This document shows positions 1-6,696 of a stretch of 26,405 nt of DNA, one piece after another; positions within the stretch are counted from its first letter, which is position 1, and every line of letters starts with the position of its first letter. Both the position numbers and the translations under genes were made by a program. Below the pieces are notes generated by a model, which did no database searches, had not been told where the DNA came from, and was given only the letters and a program-made list of their open reading frames with translations. The stretch comes from Syntrophobacterales bacterium. Lineage in GTDB: Bacteria; Desulfobacterota; Desulfobaccia; Desulfobaccales; 0-14-0-80-60-11. The DNA lies in the NCBI GenBank assembly GCA_023229795.1, contig JALNYP010000056.1, positions 1 through 26,405 on the forward strand, written 5' to 3'.

Positions 1-24
1 ATGTTTCTGTATAAAGGATTTCAA

Positions 25-95
25 GGCGTTTTCCTTTCTGCTGGTAAGTTTTTTGGTCCTCGTAAACCTGAAACTTACAACAAGAGGAAAACGCC
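25..95 (-). other. Long imperfect hairpin, better paired in the minus-strand RNA
   Basis: Arms at 25-35 and 85-95 (GGCGTTTTCCT/AGGAAAACGCC) are perfect complements, and inner arms at 45-51 and 71-77 (TAAGTTT/AAACTTA) continue the stem. Between them, the minus-strand RNA pairs UUGUUG with CAGCAG using two G-U wobbles, while the plus strand would have two C-A mismatches there. That asymmetry suggests the structure works as minus-strand RNA, about 60 nt beyond the stop of the glycosyltransferase gene at 156. The loop is about 20 nt. There is no U-tract, so it is not a classical terminator. It could also be a small mobile palindromic element cut near the window edge. Confidence 0.5.
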
Positions 96-115
96 CGCAA
101 TTTTTTAGTTTGGTT

Positions 116-131
116 GCGGCCTGAAGGCCGC
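116..131 (-). terminator. Candidate hairpin after the GT-C gene
   Basis: A 6-bp perfect GC stem (GCGGCC/GGCCGC) with a 4-nt loop lies about 25 nt past the stop of the minus-strand gene ending at 156. No run of T follows directly on the minus strand, so intrinsic termination is only possible, not shown. Confidence 0.25.
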
Positions 132-155
132 GATGTGCCACCAAAGACAGGGCGA

Positions 156-1556
156 TTAATCCGTTGGGCCGGGGCGCGGGGCGGCCGGAACGGGGTCAGC
201 GTCCTGGAGGCCCAGGGCCAAGAGCAGGCTGGCCGCAGGCGCGATGTGCAGGAGCAGCCGGTCCAGGGTGGCCCGGACGTAGGCGGGGAACTCGGACGGG
301 GCGGTGGGCGCCACGGCGTAGGCCAGGATGATGGCCGCCAGATTTCCCCCCACGAAGAGGGCCAGGAAGAGGCGGGGCGAGCGCCACAGGCTTTGGCCGG
401 AAAAGATCAGGGCCAGGGCCAGGGCCGGCCAGAGAAACCCGAAATAAAAAGGGTTGGCCAGGCCGCTGAGCAGATAGCCGACGGCTTGGACCATCTGGTG
501 CGGATAAAAGCTTTGGATGTGGTCGGAGCCGATTTCCAGGCTTTGCTGAGCCATGAACAGCCGCCAGGGGAGATAGCCGGCCGCCAGCCCGGCCAGGGGC
601 ACGGCCAGGTGGACCAGACGCCGGACCCAGCGGCCGGGGCGCAACCAGATGAGGGTGAGCCCGGCGGCCAGAATCAGGGTGGCGGCCAGGGGCGGGCCCT
701 CATACTTGCACCAGGCCAGGCCCGCCAGGCAGCAGGCCGCCAGGTTCAGGCTGCCCCGGGGCGCATGGTTAGCCAGCCACAGGTAGAGGAGGCCGGCCCC
801 GCCCAGGGCATAGAAGGCCAGGAGCAGGTCGGCGTAGGCGATATAGAGGTGCACGATGAAGACCGTGCCGTTCAGCGCCAGAAACGTGGTCAGACCCAGG
901 GCCTGGCGCCGGCTCAGGCCCAGCCGGCGGGCCAGGGAGTGCAGCAGGGTCAGGAGCAGCCCGCCCCAGAGGGGAAAAACCGCCTTGACCAGGTAATCGT
1001 TCACCTGGCCGAGACAAAAGTAGAGGTAGCTCAAGAGCAGGGGGACGAGGTTGGGGTAATAGTTATGGGCGTCAATGCAGGCCAGATCCAGGCCCCGGGC
1101 GGCATAAAAGATCTTGGCCTTGCAGCCCCAGATGGCTACGGCATCCCAGGCCCAGACGGGATAAAGGGCGGCCCGGGGCACGGCGTAAAGGAAGACCAGC
1201 GCCAAGAGCCCCAGGAAGAGCCAGTCCCATCCGGCCAGGCGCGGCCGGCGGAACCTTAGCCCCCGGATCTCTGCCCGGAGCGCGGTGCGCCCCCGGGGGG
1301 TCAAGAGCAGCAACGCGGCCAGGGCCAGGGGCGGTCCCGCGATCAGTCCCAGGCTGAAGGGACGTCCCCACCAGGTCAGGGCCAGCATCCAGAGGGTAAG
1401 GGGCAGGACGCCCACCCCAAAGCTGAAGGCGAGGCGTTCTCCACAGGTGAAATCCCGGGGCCGGGGGACTAGCATCACCAGGCAGGCGTAGCCCAGGACA
1501 AAGACGCCTCCCAGCCCCAACAGCAGGCGCAGCAGGGCCACGGCGGACTCAATCAT
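156..1556 (-). CDS. Polytopic GT-C-like membrane glycosyltransferase
   Basis: The 466-residue product is almost entirely hydrophobic, with roughly ten to twelve predicted membrane helices, and it ends in a short proline-rich cytoplasmic-type tail. After the third helix, around residues 130-145, it has a WAWDAVAIWGCKAK segment. This resembles the first outer loop of lipid-carrier-dependent glycosyltransferases (GT39/RgtA-like, GT-C fold), where an acidic residue in that loop is catalytic. By family knowledge such enzymes move a sugar from a polyprenyl-phosphate donor onto an acceptor outside the inner membrane. The start overlaps the end of the preceding gene by 8 nt, which implies translational coupling. 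The GT2 enzyme two genes upstream is a plausible source of the lipid-linked sugar. The exact donor and acceptor cannot be read from sequence. Confidence 0.7.
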   Translation of the reverse strand: MIESAVALLRLLLGLGGVFVLGYACLVMLVPRPRDFTCGERLAFSFGVGVLPLTLWMLALTWWGRPFSLGLIAGPPLALAALLLLTPRGRTALRAEIRGLRFRRPRLAGWDWLFLGLLALVFLYAVPRAALYPVWAWDAVAIWGCKAKIFYAARGLDLACIDAHNYYPNLVPLLLSYLYFCLGQVNDYLVKAVFPLWGGLLLTLLHSLARRLGLSRRQALGLTTFLALNGTVFIVHLYIAYADLLLAFYALGGAGLLYLWLANHAPRGSLNLAACCLAGLAWCKYEGPPLAATLILAAGLTLIWLRPGRWVRRLVHLAVPLAGLAAGYLPWRLFMAQQSLEIGSDHIQSFYPHQMVQAVGYLLSGLANPFYFGFLWPALALALIFSGQSLWRSPRLFLALFVGGNLAAIILAYAVAPTAPSEFPAYVRATLDRLLLHIAPAASLLLALGLQDADPVPAAPRPGPTD

Positions 1557-2052
1557 AGAACCCCCAGGGCAGGCGCCGGGGGTCCACCCGGAAGGCCAGT
1601 CCCGGCCCCGGCAGGTTTAGCTGATGGAACGGCGGGGCGTGCAGCGCGGCCTGGGCCCCGGGACCCAACGGCTTATGGCCTTCCCGGATCAGGAGGAAAG
1701 CGGCGTCTTCCTGGTGCAGGGCATAGAAGAGGAAGCCGGCGGGGATATCCGGCGCCAGGAGGATATGCCGCCGGGGCGCCATAAAATACCGCACTTCGAT
1801 TTCTTTGCCTGTAGAGTAATCATCCAGGAAGATATAAGTGGCGGAGGGCGGGATGATGGTCTTGAGGGCGCCGGCCCATTGGTAGAGTGGCTCTTCCTGG
1901 CGGATGGCGGCGCCCACCTGCCCCTGGGCCAGTTTTCGGCCCAGGTCTCCCGCCTCCGGGGCGAAGTGCCAGACCAGCCAGAGGATCTGCAGGCCCCAGA
2001 GGCCGAGGATCAACCTCACCAACCAGTGTCGCCAGGTTCTACTCGTGGTCAT
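1549..2052 (-). CDS. Small membrane-anchored protein of unknown family
   Basis: This 167-residue protein has an N-terminal basic stretch and one hydrophobic segment (about residues 10-29, LVRLILGLWGLQILWLVW), then a soluble domain presumably outside the membrane. The soluble part contains an IFLDDYSTGKEIEVRYFMAPRR segment followed by LLAPDIPAGFLFYALHQED. I do not recognise the family. The pattern of a TM anchor followed by a small alpha/beta domain recalls the periplasmic domains that accompany GT-C enzymes, but that is only a context argument. It lies 60 nt after the GT2 gene and overlaps the GT-C gene by 8 nt, so it most likely belongs to that cassette. No clear Shine-Dalgarno precedes the ATG. 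Confidence 0.65.
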   Translation of the reverse strand: MTTSRTWRHWLVRLILGLWGLQILWLVWHFAPEAGDLGRKLAQGQVGAAIRQEEPLYQWAGALKTIIPPSATYIFLDDYSTGKEIEVRYFMAPRRHILLAPDIPAGFLFYALHQEDAAFLLIREGHKPLGPGAQAALHAPPFHQLNLPGPGLAFRVDPRRLPWGFYD

Positions 2053-2112
2053 GTTCTTTGCAGCACGCGGCGGGCCTGCGGAAAATTGATCCCGGCCCGG
2101 GTGGCGCCCGGC

Positions 2113-2802
2113 TTAATCCGTGAATTTAAAGCGGACGATATGGTAGATGGCGGCGAGGCCGTCCCGCCAGGTGATCTTTTTCCCGGCGGCGTAGTCCCGG
2201 CCATGATATTGGATGGGCACCTCATAGATGCGCCAGCGCTTTTTGGCGATCTTGGCGGTGAGTTCCGGCTCCACCCCGAACCGTTCGCACTTGATGTGGA
2301 TGTCCTTTAAAACCTCAGCCCTAAAGACCTTGTAGCCCACTTCCATGTCGGACAGATTCAGGTTGGTGAACATGTTGGAGAGCGTGGTCACCGCCCGGTT
2401 GCCCATGTAATGCCAGAAAAACAGGACCCGGTGGGGCCGGCCGCCTACCATCCGGCTACCGTACACCACGTCGGCCGCATCCTGTTCGATGGGCTCCAGC
2501 AGGGAGGGGTAATCGACGGGACGGTATTCCAGGTCGGCGTCCTGGATAATGACCACGTCCCCGGTCACCTGGGCGAAAGCGGTGCGCAGGGCCGCGCCTT
2601 TGCCCTGATTCTGCTGGTGATAAAAGGCCTTGACGTTGTCATAACGTTCGATGAGCCGACCCAGGATATCCCGGGAGCCGTCGGTGGAGGCGTCGTCCAC
2701 CGCGATGATCTCCTTGTCGTAAGGGGTCGCCTGGACCAGGCGAAAGATCTCTTCCAGGGTGTCTTTTTCATTGTAAATCGGGATGACGATACTCAGCTTC
2801 AT
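2113..2802 (-). CDS. Family 2 glycosyltransferase, polyprenyl-phosphate sugar synthase-like
   Basis: The 229-residue protein is a soluble GT-A fold glycosyltransferase of family 2. It opens with KLSIVIPIYNE, has the VDDASTDGS nucleotide-binding segment (residues 35-43) and the DAD metal-binding motif at 88-90 (IIQDADLEY). It resembles dolichol/undecaprenyl-phosphate mannose synthases, which load a sugar from a nucleotide donor onto a lipid carrier at the inner face of the membrane. There is no C-terminal membrane anchor. I chose the ATG at 2802 over the in-frame ATG at 2820 because GGAG sits 8 nt before 2802. It is the first gene of a likely three-gene unit with the 167-residue protein and the GT-C enzyme, which would use the lipid-linked sugar. 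Confidence 0.85.
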   Translation of the reverse strand: MKLSIVIPIYNEKDTLEEIFRLVQATPYDKEIIAVDDASTDGSRDILGRLIERYDNVKAFYHQQNQGKGAALRTAFAQVTGDVVIIQDADLEYRPVDYPSLLEPIEQDAADVVYGSRMVGGRPHRVLFFWHYMGNRAVTTLSNMFTNLNLSDMEVGYKVFRAEVLKDIHIKCERFGVEPELTAKIAKKRWRIYEVPIQYHGRDYAAGKKITWRDGLAAIYHIVRFKFTD

Positions 2803-2833
2803 GAGTAATTCTCCATGCATATAATCCTATTAT

Positions 2834-2863
2834 TATATACCCTCCCGGGGGGGAAAACGTTAA
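2834..2863 (-). promoter_or_regulatory. Candidate promoter for the GT2 cassette
   Basis: On the minus strand TTAACG (2863-2858) and TATATA (2839-2834) are separated by 18 nt, about 30 nt before the GT2 start. The spacer holds a CCCCCCCGGGAGGG run. The match is moderate and the AT-rich stretch offers other -10 registers. Confidence 0.35.
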
Positions 2864-2899
2864 GTTTTTTGTGGGGTGAAAATTTGGCAGGAGTGCGAT

Positions 2900-3865
2900 T
2901 CAGCCGCCGATGCTGACCATGCTCGGGGAGGACGGCTGGGAGGCCAGGGAAGGGGCCGGGGAGACGCAGCCCTTGAGACGGATGGCCTCCCGGAACAACT
3001 CGGCCAGGGCTTCGTCGGAGGCCCCCCGGCGCAGCGGGCCTTTCAGGTCAAGCTCTGAGGCGGCGAAGAGACAGGGCCGCAGCCGGCCGGCCGCGGTGAG
3101 GCGCAGGCGGTTGCAGGTGGGGCAGTGATGATCGCTGACCGAGCTGATGAAGCCCAGTTCCCCCCGGAAGCCGGGTATCCGGAAAGTCCGGGCGGGTCCG
3201 GCGGTGGCCGCGGTGGTCACCGTTTCCAGCGGGCCCAGCCCGGCCAGCCGCCGGCGGATCTCGGCCATGGGCAGAAAATGGCGGCGCCAGCGCGCTTCAT
3301 CCACCGTGGGCATGAACTCGATGAACCGTACCTGGAAGGGATGCTCCCGGGTCAAGAGGGCGAAGTCCACCAACTCATCGTCATTCAGGTCTTTGAGCAC
3401 CACGCAGTTGATCTTGATGGGGCCGAACCCGAGGACCGCGGCCCGCTCGATCCCGGCCATGACGTCGCCGAAGTGGTCGAAGCCGGTGAATTCCCGGTAG
3501 CGGTCCCGGTTCAAGCTATCCAGGCTGAGATTGAGGTGGCGCAAGCCGGTAGCGTAGAGCTCAGGGGCCAGTTCCGCCAGGTTCACCCCATTGGTAGTGA
3601 GGCAGACTTCCTCGATGCCGGGGACCTGGCCCAGGCTGCGGATGAAGCCCAGAGCGTCCCGGCGCACCAGGGGCTCGCCGCCGGTGACCCGGATCTTTTT
3701 GATGCCCGCCTTGGCGGCCACCCCGGCCAGGCGCAGGAGTTCCTCATAGCGCAGGATCTCCTGGCAGGGCAGTTTCTCCCAGCCCCCCCAGGGGGTGCAG
3801 TAGAAACAACGGAGATTGCAGCGGTCGGTGATGGACATGCGCAAATAATTAATCTGACCCGGCAC
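2900..3865 (-). CDS. moaA: GTP 3',8-cyclase (molybdenum cofactor biosynthesis)
   Basis: This radical-SAM enzyme carries out the first step of molybdopterin synthesis, rearranging GTP to 3',8-cyclo-GTP. The N-terminal SAM cluster motif is CX3CX2C (C16, C20, C23), followed by TGGEP at 61-65. The C-terminal cluster that binds GTP is present as CX2CX13C (C248, C251, C265), with the RLRLT stretch between the cysteines. The protein ends in the conserved Gly-Gly tail, so it is complete at 321 residues. I chose the GTG at 3865 because GGAG lies 5 nt upstream. A GTG at 3877 adds four residues but has no ribosome-binding site. No other moa gene is visible nearby. It is transcribed divergently from the cobalamin riboswitch. 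Confidence 0.93.
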   Translation of the reverse strand: MPGQINYLRMSITDRCNLRCFYCTPWGGWEKLPCQEILRYEELLRLAGVAAKAGIKKIRVTGGEPLVRRDALGFIRSLGQVPGIEEVCLTTNGVNLAELAPELYATGLRHLNLSLDSLNRDRYREFTGFDHFGDVMAGIERAAVLGFGPIKINCVVLKDLNDDELVDFALLTREHPFQVRFIEFMPTVDEARWRRHFLPMAEIRRRLAGLGPLETVTTAATAGPARTFRIPGFRGELGFISSVSDHHCPTCNRLRLTAAGRLRPCLFAASELDLKGPLRRGASDEALAELFREAIRLKGCVSPAPSLASQPSSPSMVSIGG

Positions 3866-3938
3866 AGTAACTCCCACCTGTCTGAGGATACTTAGATTAT
3901 AGCTTCTAATCGGGTAGTTTTCAGAAATTTTTTATCCC

Positions 3939-3967
3939 TTGACAGGCAAGCAGCGTTTTTCTATGAT
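3939..3967 (+). promoter_or_regulatory. Sigma70-type promoter of the cobalamin riboswitch transcript
   Basis: A consensus -35 TTGACA (3939-3944) and a -10 TATGAT (3962-3967) are exactly 17 nt apart. The expected start is near 3974-3976, a few nucleotides before the first aptamer stem. This is the best promoter in the window. Confidence 0.85.
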
Positions 3968-3979
3968 TCCCCCTAAGAG

Positions 3980-4147
3980 CAGATGGGTGCCCGATAAACC
4001 GGGCCCAAAGGGAAGCCGGTGCGAGTCCGGCACGGTCCCGCCGCTGTAACCGGGGACGAAACCTGCAGATGCCACTGTATCCCGCTCAGGGAGATGGGAA
4101 GGCGCAGGGATTAGGTTGAGCCGGGAGTCAGAAGACCTGCCCATCTG
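3980..4147 (+). promoter_or_regulatory. Cobalamin riboswitch aptamer
   Basis: The closing P1 stem is an 8-bp perfect pair, CAGATGGG (3980-3987) with CCCATCTG (4140-4147). Inside are the hallmark B12-box elements: GGGAAGCCGGTGCGAGTCC from about 4010, then ACGGTCCCGCC and CTGTAACC, then a GCCACTG block. The 3' part has GGGAAGGCGC and GAGCCGGGAGTCAGAAGACC. All conserved blocks occur in the expected order and the aptamer looks intact. By family knowledge it binds an adenosyl- or methyl-cobalamin and usually lowers expression of the downstream gene. Confidence 0.96.
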
Positions 4148-4184
4148 GTTGGCCCGGCGTGCCCCGTGGAGGGGACGGCTGGCC

Positions 4185-4210
4185 GGCCCGAGGCCTTATG
4201 CCTTTGGGCC
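4185..4210 (+). other. Linker hairpin between aptamer and terminator
   Basis: GGCCCGAGGC (4185-4194) pairs with GCCTTTGGGCC (4200-4210) around a 5-nt loop, with one wobble and one bulge. It lies between the P1 stem and the antiterminator/terminator region and may help insulate the aptamer or be part of the switch. Confidence 0.4.
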
Positions 4211-4213
4211 CCC

Positions 4214-4246
4214 CCTGGGATCAAGAAAGCTGGGTGCCATCCCTGG
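4214..4246 (+). promoter_or_regulatory. Candidate antiterminator of the B12 switch
   Basis: CCTGGGAT (4214-4221) can pair with ATCCCTGG (4239-4246) apart from one T-T mismatch. The second arm is the 5' half of the terminator below, so the two structures exclude each other. Confidence 0.5.
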
Positions 4247-4272
4247 GTCTTCGCGGACCCGGGGATTTTTTT
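4239..4272 (+). terminator. Intrinsic terminator, expression platform of the riboswitch
   Basis: An 11-bp stem with one G-U pair (ATCCCTGGGTC at 4239-4249 with GACCCGGGGAT at 4256-4266) closes a TTCGCG loop and runs directly into seven T. It stands 70 nt before the start of the downstream gene, so it would block that gene when formed. Confidence 0.9.
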
Positions 4273-4342
4273 GGCCTTAGCAGGGGGTGCGGCTCGGCTC
4301 CCGGGAGGCATGGCCTCCCCAAAAAACACACTGGAGGATCAT

Positions 4343-4603
4343 ATGAAAGATGGCCTGATTGTGTACCTGGCGGGCGGCGCCGAGCTGCCGGAAGACTTCG
4401 ACCCTGTCCCCGCGGCCCGAGCCTTGGGGGCGAGTGCGGACCGGGTGGAGATGGTCGCCCCGGCCCAGGGCTTTTTCACCGTGGAAGACGCCTGGCACTT
4501 CCTGTATACCCGGGGCTGCGGCCGCATCAGCCTGATGGTAGCCACAGCTACGGGCGGGGAGGGCCTCAAGGCCTTGGGACCCGCGGTACGCCTCTGCGGC
4601 TAA
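4343..4603 (+). CDS. 86-residue protein of unknown family under cobalamin riboswitch control
   Basis: The ATG at 4343 has GGAGG five nt upstream, and the gene lies 70 nt after the riboswitch terminator, so it is the clear target of the switch. The protein is acidic to neutral and looks soluble: it has no signal peptide, lipobox or membrane helix. An initial beta-strand (LIVYLAGG) is followed by DFDPVPAARALGASADRVE, then PAQGFFTVEDAWHFL and TRGCGRISLMVA, ending in RLCG. It has two cysteines, C59 and C85, the second one residue from the C terminus. I do not recognise the family and it is unlike cobalamin transport or synthesis proteins I know. No further gene on the plus strand follows before a convergent gene, so this is a single-gene transcription unit. 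By analogy with other B12-switch targets, it would be made when cobalamin is scarce. Confidence 0.85.
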   Translation: MKDGLIVYLAGGAELPEDFDPVPAARALGASADRVEMVAPAQGFFTVEDAWHFLYTRGCGRISLMVATATGGEGLKALGPAVRLCG

Positions 4604-4615
4604 GGTAACTACGGC

Positions 4616-4643
4616 GGGGCCGGGGCGTGGGGTCCCCGGCCCC
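4616..4643 (+). terminator. GC-rich 10-bp hairpin after the 86-residue gene
   Basis: GGGGCCGGGG (4616-4625) is perfectly complementary to CCCCGGCCCC (4634-4643), with an 8-nt loop, starting 12 nt after the stop codon. There is no T-run after it on the plus strand, so it may be a U-less terminator or a 3' stabilising stem. Confidence 0.45.
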
Positions 4644-4659
4644 GATTCCGCCAGGCCAG

Positions 4660-4688
4660 AAAAAAGGCCCCGGGAGGAGCCCGGAGCC
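4660..4688 (-). terminator. Intrinsic terminator of the subtilase gene
   Basis: On the minus strand a 9-bp stem (GGCTCCGGG with CCCGGGGCC, one wobble, loop CTCCT) is followed directly by six T (4665-4660). It begins 21 nt after the stop codon of the protease gene. Confidence 0.85.
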
Positions 4689-4709
4689 GGGGAACGCGGT
4701 GGGCTGAAG

Positions 4710-6260
4710 TCAGGCGGTCTGCTTTTTCCGCCGCAGCACGATAACCGCCACCAGGCCGGAGCCCAGGAGCCAGACTGTGGCCGGCACCGGCGCATGGGTG
4801 GTGGTGGCCGTGATATCCCAGGCCAGGCCGTAGTCCCAGAGGAAATCAGCCTGACCCAAATCGGCCTTGACGACTAGTTGATAAGTCTGGTTGTTGTCCA
4901 GGGAAGTCCAGAAGTTCTGGGTGTTATCCACGGAACTGTCCGAACTCGCGACCAGGAGATTGCCGGCGGTGACGTCGTAGAGATAGAGACCCAGGTGGTA
5001 CAGGGTGGCAGAAATGTCAAACCCGCTGGCGGTCTCTCCGGTGACGTTAAGGTTCCAGACCAGGGAGGCGGACATCTCGCCGCTACTGAGGGTTTTGAAA
5101 ACATACGACGCCATGCGGTTGCTGCCCTGGGCGCCGCCGAAGTAGGGATCGTAATCGAAACCCATCGCCGTGATTTCGCCGTTGCCGGCCAGGTCATCCT
5201 CCCGGCTGTTCTGTTCGCCGGCCGCGATGACGTGGTAGCTGTTATAGATATTCAGCTCGCCGGCGCCATAAATATTGTTCAGCCCATTGGCGGTATTGAC
5301 TTGATAACCTTGGGGAGTCACGCTGTTGGTCAGATTGGGGCTGGTGCGGCTGGCCCCGGCCATGAGGGCCGCCTTCACCACCTCGGACCGCTCGGCGTTA
5401 TACACGATGAGGTCGGTATCGCTGGGATCGGGGAGGCCGCTGGCCAGGGTCGCCTGGCGCCGGGTGGTTGAGATCACCGCCGGGTCGTTGGACAGCGTGG
5501 CGCCGCCCTGGTGTCCCTCTTGCACCAGGAGGGCGGCCGCGGCGGAGACCATTGGAGTGGCATAGCTGGTGGCAGAGGCTGGAGCGACCAGGTCCGGCCG
5601 GGTCCGGCTGCCCGAGGCATACGGAGTAGTGGGGGTGGTGGTCAACGGGTAGGAGTTGCGGGCGGCGGCGCCATCTCTGAGGCCCACGGCAATGGCGTTA
5701 AACGAGCTGCCCAGCAATGGCACATTACTGGTACTGCCATTATTCATGCCCACCACATTGATATATTCATCCCGGTTAATTACCCAATCCAATCGGCTCA
5801 GGTATTTGATCGCGGAAGAGGTAGTCACATCACCAGCTATCCAACTGTGGTTGGCTACCCGGCTGCTGGAGGCCAGGGGGGTATAAGTTTGGGAGCTGAG
5901 AAAACCCCATCCCAGCCAATCACTGGCATCATAGCAGTCGATGGCGGTTATCCCGGAGGCAATGGAACCGCTGTTGCCGTAAAAGAGCGTCCCCACCGAG
6001 GTGGCGTGACCGGCAGTGGTTAAGGATGGGCTTTTGGCGGTGAAGGTTTTGCCGGTAAATTGAGAGTTTTTCACATCAGGCATGCCGCTGGACGCCTCAA
6101 CCTGGGTCACCTTGACACCGGCGCCGGTGGGGAGGGCGCTGCCAAGTTCAGCCTGCAAGGCCGTGTAGCCGATGTCCGTTTTGTAGTCGGCTAAAGCGGC
6201 GGCGCTCCAGCCCAACCCCAGCATCAGGATCAGGCAAATTCGGAGGAAAATTCTACTCAT
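4710..6260 (-). CDS. Secreted subtilase-like (S8) protease with PEP-CTERM-type sorting tail
   Basis: The 516-residue precursor has a signal peptide (about residues 1-24, cut after ALA). The S8-like core shows GHATSVG with H85, a VVGMNNGS oxyanion-type Asn near 173, and the nucleophile segment SATSYATPMVSAAAAL with S232. At the position of the first-strand Asp the sequence reads VTQVEAS, so E55 replaces Asp. A second domain (about 370-485) looks beta-rich, like the P-type or jelly-roll domains after secreted subtilases. The last 26 residues are VPATVWLLGSGL, a hydrophobic stretch and RRKK, which matches exosortase-recognised tails. I chose the ATG at 6260 because AAAGGAG lies 7 nt before it; the in-frame ATG at 6308 has none and would push the signal peptide inward. 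No exosortase gene is in the window. Confidence 0.85.
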   Translation of the reverse strand: MSRIFLRICLILMLGLGWSAAALADYKTDIGYTALQAELGSALPTGAGVKVTQVEASSGMPDVKNSQFTGKTFTAKSPSLTTAGHATSVGTLFYGNSGSIASGITAIDCYDASDWLGWGFLSSQTYTPLASSSRVANHSWIAGDVTTSSAIKYLSRLDWVINRDEYINVVGMNNGSTSNVPLLGSSFNAIAVGLRDGAAARNSYPLTTTPTTPYASGSRTRPDLVAPASATSYATPMVSAAAALLVQEGHQGGATLSNDPAVISTTRRQATLASGLPDPSDTDLIVYNAERSEVVKAALMAGASRTSPNLTNSVTPQGYQVNTANGLNNIYGAGELNIYNSYHVIAAGEQNSREDDLAGNGEITAMGFDYDPYFGGAQGSNRMASYVFKTLSSGEMSASLVWNLNVTGETASGFDISATLYHLGLYLYDVTAGNLLVASSDSSVDNTQNFWTSLDNNQTYQLVVKADLGQADFLWDYGLAWDITATTTHAPVPATVWLLGSGLVAVIVLRRKKQTA

Positions 6261-6431
6261 CTGATTACTCCTTTGCCGAGGGTTGATGGAATTTTCGGAA
6301 CCTTTCAAAAAAGATTCTCCGATTGCTTCTGATTGTTCCGGTTAGGCCAGCCTGTTCTTCGCTCAATAGAGCGCATTCTCTTTTTATGTAGATTGAAATA
6401 TGCTCTAACTTTGTTCCAAGGAAAATCGGGC

Positions 6432-6470
6432 TAACCCTGGTTTTGAACTGCGGTAACCCCTATATTGAAC
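6432..6470. promoter_or_regulatory. Two-copy direct repeat TAACCC-N5-TTGAAC, 22-bp period
   Basis: TAACCC-N5-TTGAAC occurs at 6432-6448 and again at 6454-6470. The copies start 22 bp apart, or two helical turns, so they present the same face of the DNA. It lies about 170-210 bp upstream of the protease start. Related CTAACC or GGTTAG blocks occur at 6340 and within 6566-6582. A regulator binding site is inference. Confidence 0.45.
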
Positions 6471-6565
6471 AAAAAAAAGGAGGAGATGAGCAGAGGGAGA
6501 ATAGGGGGAGAGAGAGCAAAGCCTGACCATTCCAGCGGGCGCAGGCGGCGGCAATAAGAGTAGGG

Positions 6566-6582
6566 CCTAACCCGAGGTTAGG
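6566..6582. repeat. Short palindrome CCTAACC-CGA-GGTTAGG
   Basis: A 7-bp perfect inverted repeat with a 3-nt centre, framed by GGCGG upstream (about 6544) and CCGCC downstream (6586-6590) that could extend the fold. It could be an operator or a structured RNA element; no function is shown. Confidence 0.4.
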
Positions 6583-6696
6583 TGTCCGCCCCGGATTTAG
6601 AGGACAGGTGCGCCCTTAAAAAAGAAGCTTGGCAAACTTATGGGAGGGCAAAGTGATTTGAGGGGGGATTAAAGAGCGGCAGGCGCACGAAGTTTG

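Noticed and set aside
1..108. A 35-codon plus-strand frame starting at base 1, and an open minus-strand frame over the same bases
   Set aside because: Both run through the hairpin arms at 25-95, and there is no ribosome-binding site or known domain; an RNA or repeat structure explains the bases better.
4277..4795. A 172-codon minus-strand frame across the 86-residue gene and the terminator
   Set aside because: It runs antisense to a gene with a strong ribosome-binding site and riboswitch, and it contains the terminator hairpin; no supporting start signal.
6486..6557. A 23-codon plus-strand reading frame after AAAAAAAAGGAGGAG
   Set aside because: The purine tract looks like a strong ribosome-binding site, but the spacing to ATG is only about 2 nt and the peptide is low complexity, so it is probably a chance frame.
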